DNA from: DATGZH01 sp035297265
GTDB taxonomy: Bacteria > Actinomycetota > Acidimicrobiia > Acidimicrobiales > RAAP-2
Reading direction: 5' to 3'
Assembly (NCBI GenBank): GCA_035297265.1
Contig: DATGZH010000001.1
Location: 124,001 to 188,000, forward strand
DNA: 64,000 nt
Each line of letters opens with the position of its first letter. Position 1 is the first letter of the stretch. Positions 50,571 through 59,635 of the stretch are shown one piece after another. Below the pieces are notes generated by a model, which was not told the DNA's origin, did not search any database, and saw only the letters and a list, made by a program, of their open reading frames with translations. Position numbers and translations under genes: made by a program.

Positions 50571-52015
50571 GACGCACCTCCCGGTGCAGGGGCGAGCGAC
50601 TCGAGGGCGCTCGCCGCGGCGAAGAGGACCCGCTCGCCGAGGGCCGGGGCGAGCAGCTGCACGCCGATCGGCAACCCCTCGCCGTCGGCGCCGAACGGCA
50701 CGTTCATGGCCGGATGCCCCGAGAGGTTGGAGGGCACCGTGAACAGGTCCGAGAGGTACATCGACCAGGGGTCGTCCACCTTGGCCCCGATGGGGAAGGC
50801 GGTGGAGGGCGTGGTCGCCCCGAGCAGGACGTCGAAGCTCTCGTAGGCCCGCCCGAAGGCCTCGATCACGAGCGTGCGCACCCGCTGGGCCTTGCCGTAG
50901 TAGGCGTCGTAGTAGCCGGCCGACAGCGCATAGGTGCCGAGCATGATGCGCCGCTTCACCTCGGCCCCGAACCCGGCCGTCCGGGTGGCCGTGTTCATGG
51001 CCTCGGCGTCGGGGGCGTCGACCCGCAGCCCGTAGCGGACGCCGTCGTAGCGGGCCAGGTTGGACGAGGCCTCGGCCGGGGCGAGCAGGTAGTAGGCCGG
51101 CAGGCCGAGCCGCAGCTCGGGCAGGGACACCTCGTCCACCTTGGCCCCGGCCCCGGCGAGGGCCTCGGCCGCCGCCCGGACCCGGCCGACCACCTCGGCG
51201 TCACCCTCGTCGAGGAGCTCCTGGCAGAGCCCCACCCGGAGGCCCTCCACGCCGTCGTCGAGCGCCGCGGTCACGTCGGGGGCGGGACGGTCGAGCGAGG
51301 TGCTGTCGCAGGGGTCGTGCCCGGCGATCACCTCGAGGAGGAGCGCGGCGTCGCCCACGGTGGTGGCGAACGGCCCGATCTGGTCGAGGGAGCTGGCGAA
51401 GGCCACGAGGCCGTAGCGCGACACCACCCCGTAGGTGGGCTTCATCCCGACCACCCCGCAGAAGGCCGCGGGCTGGCGGATCGACCCGCCGGTGTCCGAG
51501 CCGAGGGCGAGCGGCACGACCCCGGCGGCCACCGCGGCGGCCGAGCCGCCGCTCGAGCCGCCGGGCACCCTTGAGGGGTCGCGGGGGTTGCGGGTCGGGC
51601 CGGTCGACGAGTTCTCGGTGGAGGAGCCCATGGCGAACTCGTCCATGTTCGTCTTGCCCACGACGACCGCCCCCGCCTCGCGTAGCCGGGTGACGACGGT
51701 GGCGTCGTAGGGCGGTCGCCACCCCTCGAGGATGCGCGACGAGCAGGTCGTCGGGCGACCCCTCGTGCAGAGGTTGTCCTTCAACGCCACGGGCACGCCG
51801 GCGAGCGGTCCGGGGTCCCGCCCCTGTTCGACCGCGGCGTCGACCGCCGCGGCGTCGGCCGCCGCGGCGTCGGCGTGGACGTCCAAGAACGCGTGCAACG
51901 GGCCGTCGGCCGCGGCGATGGCCGCCAGGGCCTCCTCGACGACGGAACGGGCGGAGCGCCCGCCCGTCCGCACCGCCTCGGCGGTGGCGCCGGCCGGTCC
52001 CGGGGTCGGGCTCAC
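50567..52015 (-). CDS. gatA: Aspartyl/glutamyl-tRNA amidotransferase subunit A
   Basis: 482-aa amidase-signature protein that liberates ammonia from glutamine. Catalytic Lys in VPVALKDNLCTRG, cis-Ser in VPGGSSGGSAAAVAAG, nucleophile Ser in LGSDTGGSIRQPAAFCG; MKPTYGVVSRYGLVAFASSLDQIGP follows. Starts at GTG 52015, overlapping gatC. The order gatC-gatA-gatB on the minus strand is the usual one. Confidence 0.96.
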   Translation of the reverse strand: MSPTPGPAGATAEAVRTGGRSARSVVEEALAAIAAADGPLHAFLDVHADAAAADAAAVDAAVEQGRDPGPLAGVPVALKDNLCTRGRPTTCSSRILEGWRPPYDATVVTRLREAGAVVVGKTNMDEFAMGSSTENSSTGPTRNPRDPSRVPGGSSGGSAAAVAAGVVPLALGSDTGGSIRQPAAFCGVVGMKPTYGVVSRYGLVAFASSLDQIGPFATTVGDAALLLEVIAGHDPCDSTSLDRPAPDVTAALDDGVEGLRVGLCQELLDEGDAEVVGRVRAAAEALAGAGAKVDEVSLPELRLGLPAYYLLAPAEASSNLARYDGVRYGLRVDAPDAEAMNTATRTAGFGAEVKRRIMLGTYALSAGYYDAYYGKAQRVRTLVIEAFGRAYESFDVLLGATTPSTAFPIGAKVDDPWSMYLSDLFTVPSNLSGHPAMNVPFGADGEGLPIGVQLLAPALGERVLFAAASALESLAPAPGGAS

Positions 52016-52326
52016 GGCTCCTGCCCGCCGATCCGGGGCACCCGGAAGCGGTGGTCCTCCACGTCGGGCGCCGCCGCCAGCACCTCCTCACGGTCGAGGC
52101 ACGGCCTCGGCTCGTCGGGTCGCAGCACGTTGCGCACCGGGAGGGGGTGGGCCGTCGGGGGCGTGCCCGACAGGTCGAGGGCGGCGATGTCCGCCGCGTG
52201 GTCGAGGACCGAGGCCAGCTGAGACGTGAAGAGGTCGAGCTCCTCGGGACTCAGGTCCAGGCGGGCCAGCTTGGCCACGTGGGCCACGTCCTCGCGCGAG
52301 ATGGGCGGCGTCCCCGCCCCGCTCAT
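52012..52326 (-). CDS. gatC: Aspartyl/glutamyl-tRNA amidotransferase subunit C
   Basis: 104 aa. ISREDVAHVAKLARLDLSPEELDLFTSQL is the GatC helix pair; LDHAADIAALDLSGTPPTAHPLPVRNVLRPDE wraps around GatA in known structures. Stabilises the GatCAB complex. ATG at 52326 overlaps the esterase stop by 4 bases, tying the complex to an upstream lipase-like gene. Confidence 0.93.
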   Translation of the reverse strand: MSGAGTPPISREDVAHVAKLARLDLSPEELDLFTSQLASVLDHAADIAALDLSGTPPTAHPLPVRNVLRPDEPRPCLDREEVLAAAPDVEDHRFRVPRIGGQEP

Positions 52327-53087
52327 GGCGCGGTCCCGGCCGTGACCTTGCCGACGAACTCGACGGTCTTCGTCTCGATGAGCTCGGCGTCGAAGTCGAG
52401 GGTGGCGACGTGGTAGCTCCGCTCGAGCCAGATGCGCTCGACCGGGCCGCTCACGGTGGCGGCGACGAGGTCGCCGTTGCTCGACGGGACGACGTGGTCC
52501 TCCCGGCTGGACAAGAGGAGCACCGGGCAGTGGATGGAGGGGAGGCCCACCGCCACGTCCTCCACCGCCTCGAAGAGGGAGAGGGCGGGGGCCAACGGGG
52601 TCCCCTCGTAGGCGGGCTGGGTGACGTCGGGCCGGGCGATGTCCGAGCCGATGCCGGCCATCACCTCGTCACCGGAGGCCAGCAACTCGTGGACCGCCTC
52701 CCGGAGCTCGTCGCCGGGCGGCTCGGCCACCGGGTTGATCGCCACGATGCCGGCGATCTCGGGGTGGCGCTCGGCCAGGGAGAGGGCGAGGGCCCCGCCC
52801 ATCGACAGCCCGACCACGACCACCTTCTCCGTGCGCCCGGCCAGCTCGGCGTAGGTCGACTCCACCGTGCCCGACCAGTCCGCCCAGCGGGTCGGGATCA
52901 TGTCCTCGAGCGCCGTGCCGTGCCCCGGCAGGCGGGGGAGCTCCACGGCGTAGCCCGCGGCGGCCAGCCGCTCGGCCACCGGCCGCATCTCGAAGGGGTT
53001 GCCGGTGAAGCCGTGCAGCACGAGGGCCCCCACGTTGCCGCCCGGGGCCGAGAAGGGCTCGGCCCCCGCCATGACCGGTGCGGTCAT
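52323..53087 (-). CDS. Alpha/beta hydrolase, carboxylesterase/monoacylglycerol lipase type
   Basis: 254 aa. VGALVLHGFTGNPFEMRPVAERL with oxyanion HGFTG, LPRLPGHGTALEDM, nucleophile Ser in VVVVGLSMGGALALSLA (GLSMGG), Asp in LLLSSREDHVVPSS and catalytic His in ERSYHVATLDFD. This pattern fits Est30-type carboxylesterases and thermophilic monoacylglycerol lipases. ATG at 53087 follows GGAGCCCGGAG; a longer frame upstream lacks family-like residues. First gene of the gatCAB-ilvD transcription unit. Confidence 0.9.
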   Translation of the reverse strand: MTAPVMAGAEPFSAPGGNVGALVLHGFTGNPFEMRPVAERLAAAGYAVELPRLPGHGTALEDMIPTRWADWSGTVESTYAELAGRTEKVVVVGLSMGGALALSLAERHPEIAGIVAINPVAEPPGDELREAVHELLASGDEVMAGIGSDIARPDVTQPAYEGTPLAPALSLFEAVEDVAVGLPSIHCPVLLLSSREDHVVPSSNGDLVAATVSGPVERIWLERSYHVATLDFDAELIETKTVEFVGKVTAGTAP

Positions 53088-53220
53088 CTCCGGGCTCCGG
53101 TCACCGCGCCCGCGTCCGGAGCTGCCGTCACGGGAGCGATCATGCCGGGGCATGCTACTGGCCGACGGATCACGTCCCGGCGGGCCGCCCCGCCGACCGG
53201 CCACGAAGGAGCTGCAGGGT

Positions 53221-53628
53221 ATGGCGTTCCCCTTTTTGAGCGAGGAGTGGGTGGAGGCCGCCCATGAGCTACGGGCCCAGTACGGCGAGAAGGGCCCACC
53301 CGTCGGGCAGGCCATGCGGCTCAACCTCTTGGTCACCGACGTGCCCTTCGGCGACGGCGACATCGAGGCCCACATGGACTCGACCGACGGCTCGCTCATG
53401 ATCGACCGGGGGCACCTTGATGACCCCGATCTGAAGGTCACCGTCCCCTACGCTACGGCGAAGGCCATTCTCGTCGAGGGCAACACGGGAGCAGCGATGC
53501 AGGCCTTCATGAACGGACAGATCCAGATCGAAGGCGACATGTCGAAGCTGATGATGGCGCTCCAGGGTGCACCGCCCGACCCCTCCGCCCAGGAGTTCGC
53601 CACCCGGCTGCGGGAGATCACGGAGTAG
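53221..53628 (+). CDS. SCP2 sterol-binding domain protein
   Basis: 135 aa. MAFPFLSEEWVEAAHELRAQYG, then a single SCP2-like lipid-binding fold: DIEAHMDSTDGSLMIDRG, DLKVTVPYATAKAILVEGN, AMQAFMNGQIQIEGDMSKLM. These proteins bind fatty acyl-CoA or sterol-like lipids. ATG at 53221 is preceded by AAGGAG at 9 bases. Common in Actinomycetota next to lipid metabolism genes; no direct partner is apparent. Confidence 0.88.
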   Translation: MAFPFLSEEWVEAAHELRAQYGEKGPPVGQAMRLNLLVTDVPFGDGDIEAHMDSTDGSLMIDRGHLDDPDLKVTVPYATAKAILVEGNTGAAMQAFMNGQIQIEGDMSKLMMALQGAPPDPSAQEFATRLREITE

Positions 53629-53677
53629 CGACGCCTCCGGCCGGAGGGGGCGCCGGGGCGCCCGGGGAGGGGATGAG

Positions 53678-55603
53678 GTGAGCGAGCAGGTGCTCGACCA
53701 GGCGGAGGAAGAGGCTCCCCCCGTCGCGCCACCCGCCCGGCCGGTGGGCCTGCGCCGGCCGTCGCCCAGCGCCTGGGCCATCGGGATCGGGGCCTTCCTC
53801 GTGGCCACGGCGGTCCTGCCCGAGCTCGAGACGTCGATCGACCCGGAGAAGGCGGCCGTGCTCGCCGTGCTCGGGGCGGCCGGCCTGCCGATGCTGGTGG
53901 CCCGGGCCCTCGGCCTGGCCCGGCGCTCGAGGAGCGAGACGATCGCCTCGCGCTTCGCCCTGGCGTTCGTCGTCGCCTCGGGCATCTCGACCGCGGTCGC
54001 CGTGCGGCCCGTGCTGGCGATGGTCGGTCTCTACAACCAGTTCGACGGGTGGTTCTTCCTCGTGGCGCTGGCCGGGTGCTGGGCCCTCGGCACGGCCATC
54101 GACTCCGACGACGACCGCCGCCTCCTCGAGGGGGCCCTCATCGCCGCCGCGCTCGTGAACGCGCTGATGGCCCTCCTCCAGCAGTTCGTCAACACCGGCA
54201 ACATCGCCCTGCCGAGCTACAGCGGCATCCCCGACGGCCTGCTCGGCAACCCGGTCTACCTGTGCTCGCTCCTGGCCGCCTCGCTCACGTTGCTCGGCCC
54301 GCGCTTCCGCTCCTCGCCCCGCCAGTGGTGGCTGGTGGTCGGCCTGATCGCCCTCGGCCTCGGGGTGGGCAGCGAACGGCTCGGCGCGGTGGTCGCCGTC
54401 GCCGTCGTCGTGTTCGAGCTGTGGATCGCCTTCCGGTCGCGCCGACCCCCGCCCGAGGCGGCGACCGGGAACCAGCGCAAACGGGCCCTCGGCTTCGCCG
54501 CCCTCGTCGTCGGCGGTCTGATCGCCGGTTCGCTCATCAGCCGCTACAAGGGCTCGGGCGGCGGCGTGGCCGGCCACTTCGCGGCGACGAGCGCCGAGGG
54601 CACCTACGGCCAGCGTTTCGGGGCCTGGCAGGCCGCCCTCCGGGCCATCGGCTCGGGCGACCACTGGCTCTTCGGCTACGGGCCCGGGCAGTTCCGGTCG
54701 GCGACCGCGACGCACTTCTCGCTGCACAGCTGGCTGCTCGACCCCGGCGCCGTCTTCACCGACTCGCACAACATCTTCCTCGAGCTCGCCACGACCACGG
54801 GGATCATCGGTCTCCTCTTGATCGTGGCCTGGGTGGTGTTCGCCTTCCGCAACCGGACCGGCCGGCTCCTCGGCTTCGCCGCCGCCATCTTCGTCACCGA
54901 GCTCGTCGAGCCCATCAACCTCGCGCTCACCCCGCTGGCCTTCCTCGCTCTCGGCGGGGCGGCGGTGGCCGTCGCCGGGCGGCGCAAGGCGGCCGAGCCG
55001 TCGCCGAGGGCCACACCGCGCTGGGTGGCCCCCGCCGCGGTGGTCACCGCGGCCTTGGCCCTCATCCCGGCCCTCATGCTCGTCATCGGCGACGAGTCGC
55101 TCACCCGTTCGGCCGCCCAGTTCTCCGTGGCCCAGGACCCGGCCGCGCTCTCGAGCGCCGGCACGGCCGAGACCATGCTCTCGCCCTGGCCCGAGCCGGC
55201 CACCCACCTGAGCCAGATCCACCAGTACCTGTCGCTCGGGCACAAGAAGAGGCAGGCCCTGCAGGCCATCGCCTGGGCCAAGGTGGCGGCCGAACGCGAC
55301 CCGACCAACCCCTACCTCCTCACGGCCTACGCCAACTCCCTCGCCCTCAACGGCCAGCTCGGGAAGGCCAAGGCCGAGGCCCTCCTGGCCCTCAAGCACT
55401 CGCCCTACTGGAGCCAGGCGATGAACCTCCTCTCCGGCATCGCCTACCAGGAGCACCACCCGGCTGAGGGTCGGGCCTGGCTGGTGCGCTCGCTCCGGGC
55501 CGACCCCGAGCAGGGGAACCTGAAGGCCGTGCTCTCCGGCAAGTGCCCGCCGCCCGAGCCGGGGCGTGACACCTTCACGAAGCCCGGCAAGTGCTTCCCC
55601 TGA
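53678..55603 (+). CDS. O-antigen ligase/polymerase-like membrane protein with TPR tail
   Basis: 641 aa. About 11-12 hydrophobic helices (from residue ~33). The large external loop holds GTYGQRFGAWQAALRAIGSG, WLFGYGPGQFRSA and DSHNIFLELATTTGIIGLLL, the Wzy_C/WaaL signature with Arg and His. The C-terminal ~170 residues contain helix pairs like TPR repeats (AERDPTNPYLLTAYANSLAL, GQLGKAKAEALLALKHSPYW). It joins or polymerises lipid-linked glycan on the outer face of the membrane. GTG at 53678 has GGGGAGGGG upstream. Adjacent to the priming sugar transferase. Confidence 0.88.
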   Translation: MSEQVLDQAEEEAPPVAPPARPVGLRRPSPSAWAIGIGAFLVATAVLPELETSIDPEKAAVLAVLGAAGLPMLVARALGLARRSRSETIASRFALAFVVASGISTAVAVRPVLAMVGLYNQFDGWFFLVALAGCWALGTAIDSDDDRRLLEGALIAAALVNALMALLQQFVNTGNIALPSYSGIPDGLLGNPVYLCSLLAASLTLLGPRFRSSPRQWWLVVGLIALGLGVGSERLGAVVAVAVVVFELWIAFRSRRPPPEAATGNQRKRALGFAALVVGGLIAGSLISRYKGSGGGVAGHFAATSAEGTYGQRFGAWQAALRAIGSGDHWLFGYGPGQFRSATATHFSLHSWLLDPGAVFTDSHNIFLELATTTGIIGLLLIVAWVVFAFRNRTGRLLGFAAAIFVTELVEPINLALTPLAFLALGGAAVAVAGRRKAAEPSPRATPRWVAPAAVVTAALALIPALMLVIGDESLTRSAAQFSVAQDPAALSSAGTAETMLSPWPEPATHLSQIHQYLSLGHKKRQALQAIAWAKVAAERDPTNPYLLTAYANSLALNGQLGKAKAEALLALKHSPYWSQAMNLLSGIAYQEHHPAEGRAWLVRSLRADPEQGNLKAVLSGKCPPPEPGRDTFTKPGKCFP

Positions 55604-55666
55604 CGAGGGCGTCCCGGGTCCGGCCGTGTCCAGCACCGGCACCCCCGGCGTAGTTGAATTGGCGCC

Positions 55667-56989
55667 ATGAGGAGGGGGACCTCATGGATCGTGGCGATCG
55701 CCCCGGTGGTGATCGTGGGGCTGATGGCCGAGCTGCACGCCCGGGTCATCGGTCACTACCGCTTGTTCGGCTCCTCCCGGCTCGGCTGGACGGTCGTCTA
55801 CGTCCTCTTCCTCGAGCTCGCCGCCTACGCCATGGGGCTGCCCCACACCCCCCGCTCGGCCATGGGGGCCTGCTGGTCGGCCCTCGGCGCGGTCGTGGCC
55901 GGCGCGGCGGGGGTCTCGGTCCTCCAGCTGCTGGCCGGTTCCCCTCTGCTCCCCCGGTTCGTGGTGCTCGGCTCCGCCGGTCTCCTGGCCGTCGTCTACG
56001 CCGCGGTCACGATCGTCGACCAGCGCACCCGGGCCGCCGGCAGCAGCGACCGGGTGCTGGCGGTGCTGCGCCCCGACGAGGCCGCCACCTTGGAGACCGA
56101 CCTCGGCTCGGCCCCCGAGCGCCCGGCCGCCCTCGTCGGCCTCCTCGACCCCCTCGCCGCCTCGGCCACCGTGGGCAACGGGGGTACGCCCCTCGTGGAG
56201 GCGGCCGAAGCCGCGCAGGCATCGGTGGTGGTCCTCGGCCGTGAGGCCCAGGTCGACGAGTCGGTCGTGGCCCAGCTGGCCTTCCTCCACGGCCGGGGCG
56301 TTCGCGTGCGCACGCTCTCCTTGTTCTACGACGAGTGGCTGGGCAAGCTGCCGGTGGTCGAGCTCGAGCGCATCTCGCTCATGTTCGACATCCAAGAGCT
56401 CCACTACCCCCGCTACGCCCGGCTCAAGCGCATCGTGGACGTGGTCTCGGCCACGCTCGGTCTCGTGCTCCTCGTGTTCCTCGTACCGGCCGTGTGGCTG
56501 CTCGACCGCTTCGGCAACCGGGGGCCGCTGTTCTTCACCCAGACCCGGGTGGGCAAGGGCGGACGCCACTTCACGATCTACAAGTTCCGCACGATGCCGC
56601 TGGGCAAGCCCGACGAGTCGGACTGGACCGAGCCGCTCGACCCGCGGCTCGGCCGGGTCGGTCGTTTCTTCCGTCGGGTGCACGTCGATGAGGTGCCCCA
56701 GGCCCTCAACATCCTGCGCGGCGAGCTCTCGCTCGTCGGGCCCCGGCCCGAACAGCCCCGTTACGTGGCCGAGCTCACCGAGAAGATCCCGTTCTACGAG
56801 GTGCGTCACCTCGTGAACCCCGGGGTGACCGGGTGGGCCCAGGTGAAGTTCCCCTACGGGGCGAGCGTGTCCGACGCCTTGGAGAAGCTCCAGTACGAAT
56901 TCTATTACCTGCGGCACCAGGGCCCGATGCTCGACACGAGGATCCTCGCCCGGACGCTGCGCAGCGTGCTCCACCTGGGCGGGCGCTGA
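55667..56989 (+). CDS. Polyprenyl-phosphate sugar-1-phosphate transferase (WbaP/WcaJ-like)
   Basis: 440 aa. Four N-terminal membrane helices (residues ~8-125), a CoA-binding-like loop region, then a fifth helix and the catalytic PF02397 domain: YARLKRIVDVVSATLGLVLLV, FTQTRVGKGGRHFTIYKFRTM, FFRRVHVDEVPQALNILRGELSLVGPRPEQP and VNPGVTGWAQVKF. It primes glycan synthesis by moving a sugar phosphate onto undecaprenyl phosphate. Follows the ligase/polymerase gene by 63 bases, with a possible TAGTTG -10 just upstream of the ATG. Confidence 0.93.
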   Translation: MRRGTSWIVAIAPVVIVGLMAELHARVIGHYRLFGSSRLGWTVVYVLFLELAAYAMGLPHTPRSAMGACWSALGAVVAGAAGVSVLQLLAGSPLLPRFVVLGSAGLLAVVYAAVTIVDQRTRAAGSSDRVLAVLRPDEAATLETDLGSAPERPAALVGLLDPLAASATVGNGGTPLVEAAEAAQASVVVLGREAQVDESVVAQLAFLHGRGVRVRTLSLFYDEWLGKLPVVELERISLMFDIQELHYPRYARLKRIVDVVSATLGLVLLVFLVPAVWLLDRFGNRGPLFFTQTRVGKGGRHFTIYKFRTMPLGKPDESDWTEPLDPRLGRVGRFFRRVHVDEVPQALNILRGELSLVGPRPEQPRYVAELTEKIPFYEVRHLVNPGVTGWAQVKFPYGASVSDALEKLQYEFYYLRHQGPMLDTRILARTLRSVLHLGGR

Positions 56990-57012
56990 CCGTTGCCAGC
57001 GTCAGGGGGTCG

Positions 57013-58650
57013 TCAGCCGCTCGGCTGGGTCCTCCCGGTGCGCACGGTGTCCCGGATGCCCGCCGCGCAGACCACCCCCACCGCCCCGACGAGCCCGCCC
57101 ACCACGAAGGCGGTGCGGAACGAGCCGAGGAGCGCCGCCCCGTGGGCCGCACCGCCGGCCACCCGGCGGTGGGCCGACGACAGCTGGATGGTCTGGAGCA
57201 CCTGGATCCCGGCCACCTCCCCGACCTGGGTGGCGAGCAGCTGGGCCGCGCTCATCACCCCGTACTCCGACGCGGTCACCTCGTTGGCCATGCTCGAGCT
57301 CGTCGGCGGCAGGGCGACACCCATCCCGGCACCGGCCAGGCAGAGGGCGAGCACGATGACAACGAGGGGTGAGCCCGGGCTGAGCACGGCGAAGAGGGCC
57401 ATCGAGAGCACCACCGCGCTCGACCCGGCCAGTGCGCTCACCCGCTCCCCCACCCGCACGGTGAGGTAGCCGGCCACCGGGGCGCTCACGGCGAACAGGA
57501 GCGGCCGGGCGATCGAGATGATCCCGACCTGGGTCACCCGGTAGCCGTAGACCTCCTCCATGAGGAGCGGGAAGAGGAAGAAGGCGCCGAAGTAGGCGAA
57601 GTTGCTGCAGGTCCGCACGCCCATCGGGAGGACGAAGTTGCGCCGCCGGAAATAGTGGGGCGGGATGAGCGGGTGGGCCGCGGTGCGCAGACGGTGCACG
57701 AAGACGGCGGCCGAAGCCACGCTGAGCACCAAGGGCACCACCACCGCGCCTGACGACCACCCGGTGTGGGGGGCGATCGAGAGCCCGAGCATGAGGGCCA
57801 CCACCGCGCCCGACAAGCTCCAGGAGCCCACCCAGTCGAACCCCTTCCAGCCGGTGGGCTGCGGCTCCTCCTCGGCCGGGGTCTCCTCGAGCGAGTGCCG
57901 GCCGTGGGCCGGGAGGATGAGCACCACCACGACGGTCGAGAGCACGAGCAGGACGAGCTGACCCCAGAAGAGGGCTCGCCAGCCGAGGAACTGGATGACC
58001 GGCGACCCGACGGCCATGCCGATCACCGGCCCCCCGGCGCCGACGAGCGACCACCAGCCGAGGGCCTTCACCCGGTCCTCCTTCGAGAACATCCGGAGGA
58101 TGAGGGCCATCGAGGCGGTGCCGGTCGCCGCCCCCTGCACCCCGTCGAGGGCCCGGCCGAAGAGGAGCACCGCGGCGTTGGGCGCGGTGGCCGTCACCAC
58201 CGCCGAGACCATCGCCCCGGCCAGGCCGAGCAGGTAGAGGCGTCGGTGGCCGAACAGGTCGCCGGCCTTCCCGAACACCGGCGCGGCCAGGCCGAAGGCG
58301 AGGAGCGGCCCGGTGGAGGACCACGTGAGCACCGAGATGTTGGTGTGCAGCTGCCCGGCCACCGTGGGCAGGGCCACGACGAACACGGTGAACGTGATGT
58401 TGAGGGCCAGCAGCCCGGCGAGGAGGGCGAAGAGGACCCACCACTGGTAGCGGGGGCTCCGCTCGGCCCGTCGCTGGACCCGTCGCCGGAGGAGGACGGG
58501 CCACGGCAGGTCGACGGTCGCCTCGGCCCCGCTCGCTCCGAGCGCCGCCGCCCCGGGGTCGGCTGCGGCGTCGAGGACGACGGAGGGGTCGTCGTAGGGC
58601 GCCAGTCCTTCGGGGGGTGGCCCCGCCCGACCGGACGGGGCCGCGCTCAC
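57013..58650 (-). CDS. MFS transporter, DHA2 (14-TM) drug-exporter type
   Basis: 545 aa. A ~70-residue soluble N-terminus, then 14 predicted helices. Motif A GKAGDLFGHRRLYLLGLAG sits between helices 2 and 3, and motif C GWWSLVGAGGPVIGMAVG in helix 5, as in proton-driven DHA2 exporters. GTG at 58650 overlaps the SDR stop by four bases, so an enzyme and its exporter are coupled. Substrate unknown. Confidence 0.9.
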   Translation of the reverse strand: MSAAPSGRAGPPPEGLAPYDDPSVVLDAAADPGAAALGASGAEATVDLPWPVLLRRRVQRRAERSPRYQWWVLFALLAGLLALNITFTVFVVALPTVAGQLHTNISVLTWSSTGPLLAFGLAAPVFGKAGDLFGHRRLYLLGLAGAMVSAVVTATAPNAAVLLFGRALDGVQGAATGTASMALILRMFSKEDRVKALGWWSLVGAGGPVIGMAVGSPVIQFLGWRALFWGQLVLLVLSTVVVVLILPAHGRHSLEETPAEEEPQPTGWKGFDWVGSWSLSGAVVALMLGLSIAPHTGWSSGAVVVPLVLSVASAAVFVHRLRTAAHPLIPPHYFRRRNFVLPMGVRTCSNFAYFGAFFLFPLLMEEVYGYRVTQVGIISIARPLLFAVSAPVAGYLTVRVGERVSALAGSSAVVLSMALFAVLSPGSPLVVIVLALCLAGAGMGVALPPTSSSMANEVTASEYGVMSAAQLLATQVGEVAGIQVLQTIQLSSAHRRVAGGAAHGAALLGSFRTAFVVGGLVGAVGVVCAAGIRDTVRTGRTQPSG

Positions 58651-59525
58651 GCCCCGAGTCGGTGCATCTCCGACTGCAGCTCGGCCACCGTCCAGCGCTC
58701 CTTCTGCTCGAGCGTGTCGGTCATCGTCCAGTTCTGGAAGGTCCGGATGACCCCGCCCTGGACGAAGAAGACCCGCCCCGTCGCCGGGCAGTCCTCGGTG
58801 GCGAGGTAGGCCACGAGCGGCGAGATGTTCGCCGGGTCCCAGATGTCGAACTGCGAGGGGTCCTGTGGTGGGGCCACTGCGTCGGTCAGGCCCGGGGTCG
58901 ACTGGGTCATCCGGGTGCGGGCCGCCGGGGCGATGGCGTTCACGCGGATGCCGTAGCGCCCGAGCTCCTGGGCGGCGATGACGCTGAAAGCCGCGATGCC
59001 GGCCTTGGCCGCGCCGTAGTTCGTCTGCCCCGGGTTCCCGAGGAGTCCCGAGGTGGACGAGGTGTTGATGACCGACGCCTTCACCTCCTGGCCCGCCTTG
59101 GCCTGCTCGCGCCAGTGGGCGGCGGCGTGCCGGGTCGGGACGAAGTGGCCCTTCAGGTGGACGTGGATGACGCTGTCCCACTCCTCCTCGGTCATGTTCA
59201 CGAGCACCCGGTCGCGCAGGATCCCGGCGTTGTTCACGAGGACATGGACGTCGCCGAAGGCCTCGATCGCCGCGGCGATCAGGCGCTGGCCGCCCTCCCA
59301 GTCGGCGATGTTGTCGCCGTTGGCCAGCGCCACGCCGCCCGCCGCCTCGATCTCGTGGACCACCTGCTCGGCCGGCGTCCGGTCCCCGCCGCTGCCGTCG
59401 ACCGCGCCGCCGAGGTCGTTCACGACCACCTTGGCCCCCTCCGCCGCGAACAAGAGGGCGTGCTCCCGCCCGATGCCCCGACCTGCGCCGGTGATCACGG
59501 CCACCCGGCCATCCAGTGCGCCCAT
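58647..59525 (-). CDS. Short-chain dehydrogenase (3-hydroxyacyl-CoA/17-beta-HSD4-like)
   Basis: 292 aa. VAVITGAGRGIGREHALLF binds NAD; the long loop VNDLGGAVDGSGGDRTPAEQV is typical of HSD17B4-type and mycobacterial steroid/acyl-CoA dehydrogenases. VLVNNAGILRD, INTSSTSGLLG and catalytic Tyr/Lys in TNYGAAKAGIAAF follow. ATG at 59525 has GAGGAGG at 8 bases. Together with the KstR-like operator at 3.7 kb it suggests lipid catabolism, but it could have other ketone substrates. Confidence 0.9.
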   Translation of the reverse strand: MGALDGRVAVITGAGRGIGREHALLFAAEGAKVVVNDLGGAVDGSGGDRTPAEQVVHEIEAAGGVALANGDNIADWEGGQRLIAAAIEAFGDVHVLVNNAGILRDRVLVNMTEEEWDSVIHVHLKGHFVPTRHAAAHWREQAKAGQEVKASVINTSSTSGLLGNPGQTNYGAAKAGIAAFSVIAAQELGRYGIRVNAIAPAARTRMTQSTPGLTDAVAPPQDPSQFDIWDPANISPLVAYLATEDCPATGRVFFVQGGVIRTFQNWTMTDTLEQKERWTVAELQSEMHRLGA

Positions 59526-59635
59526 CTCAACAGCCTCCTCGTTGCCCCTACCTGTGGGGCGGACGCGGCCAAGGGTAGTGGCGAGGGCCCTGGCCACGGC
59601 CCCGACGGGGACCCGACGACCGTCCTGAGCAGGGG

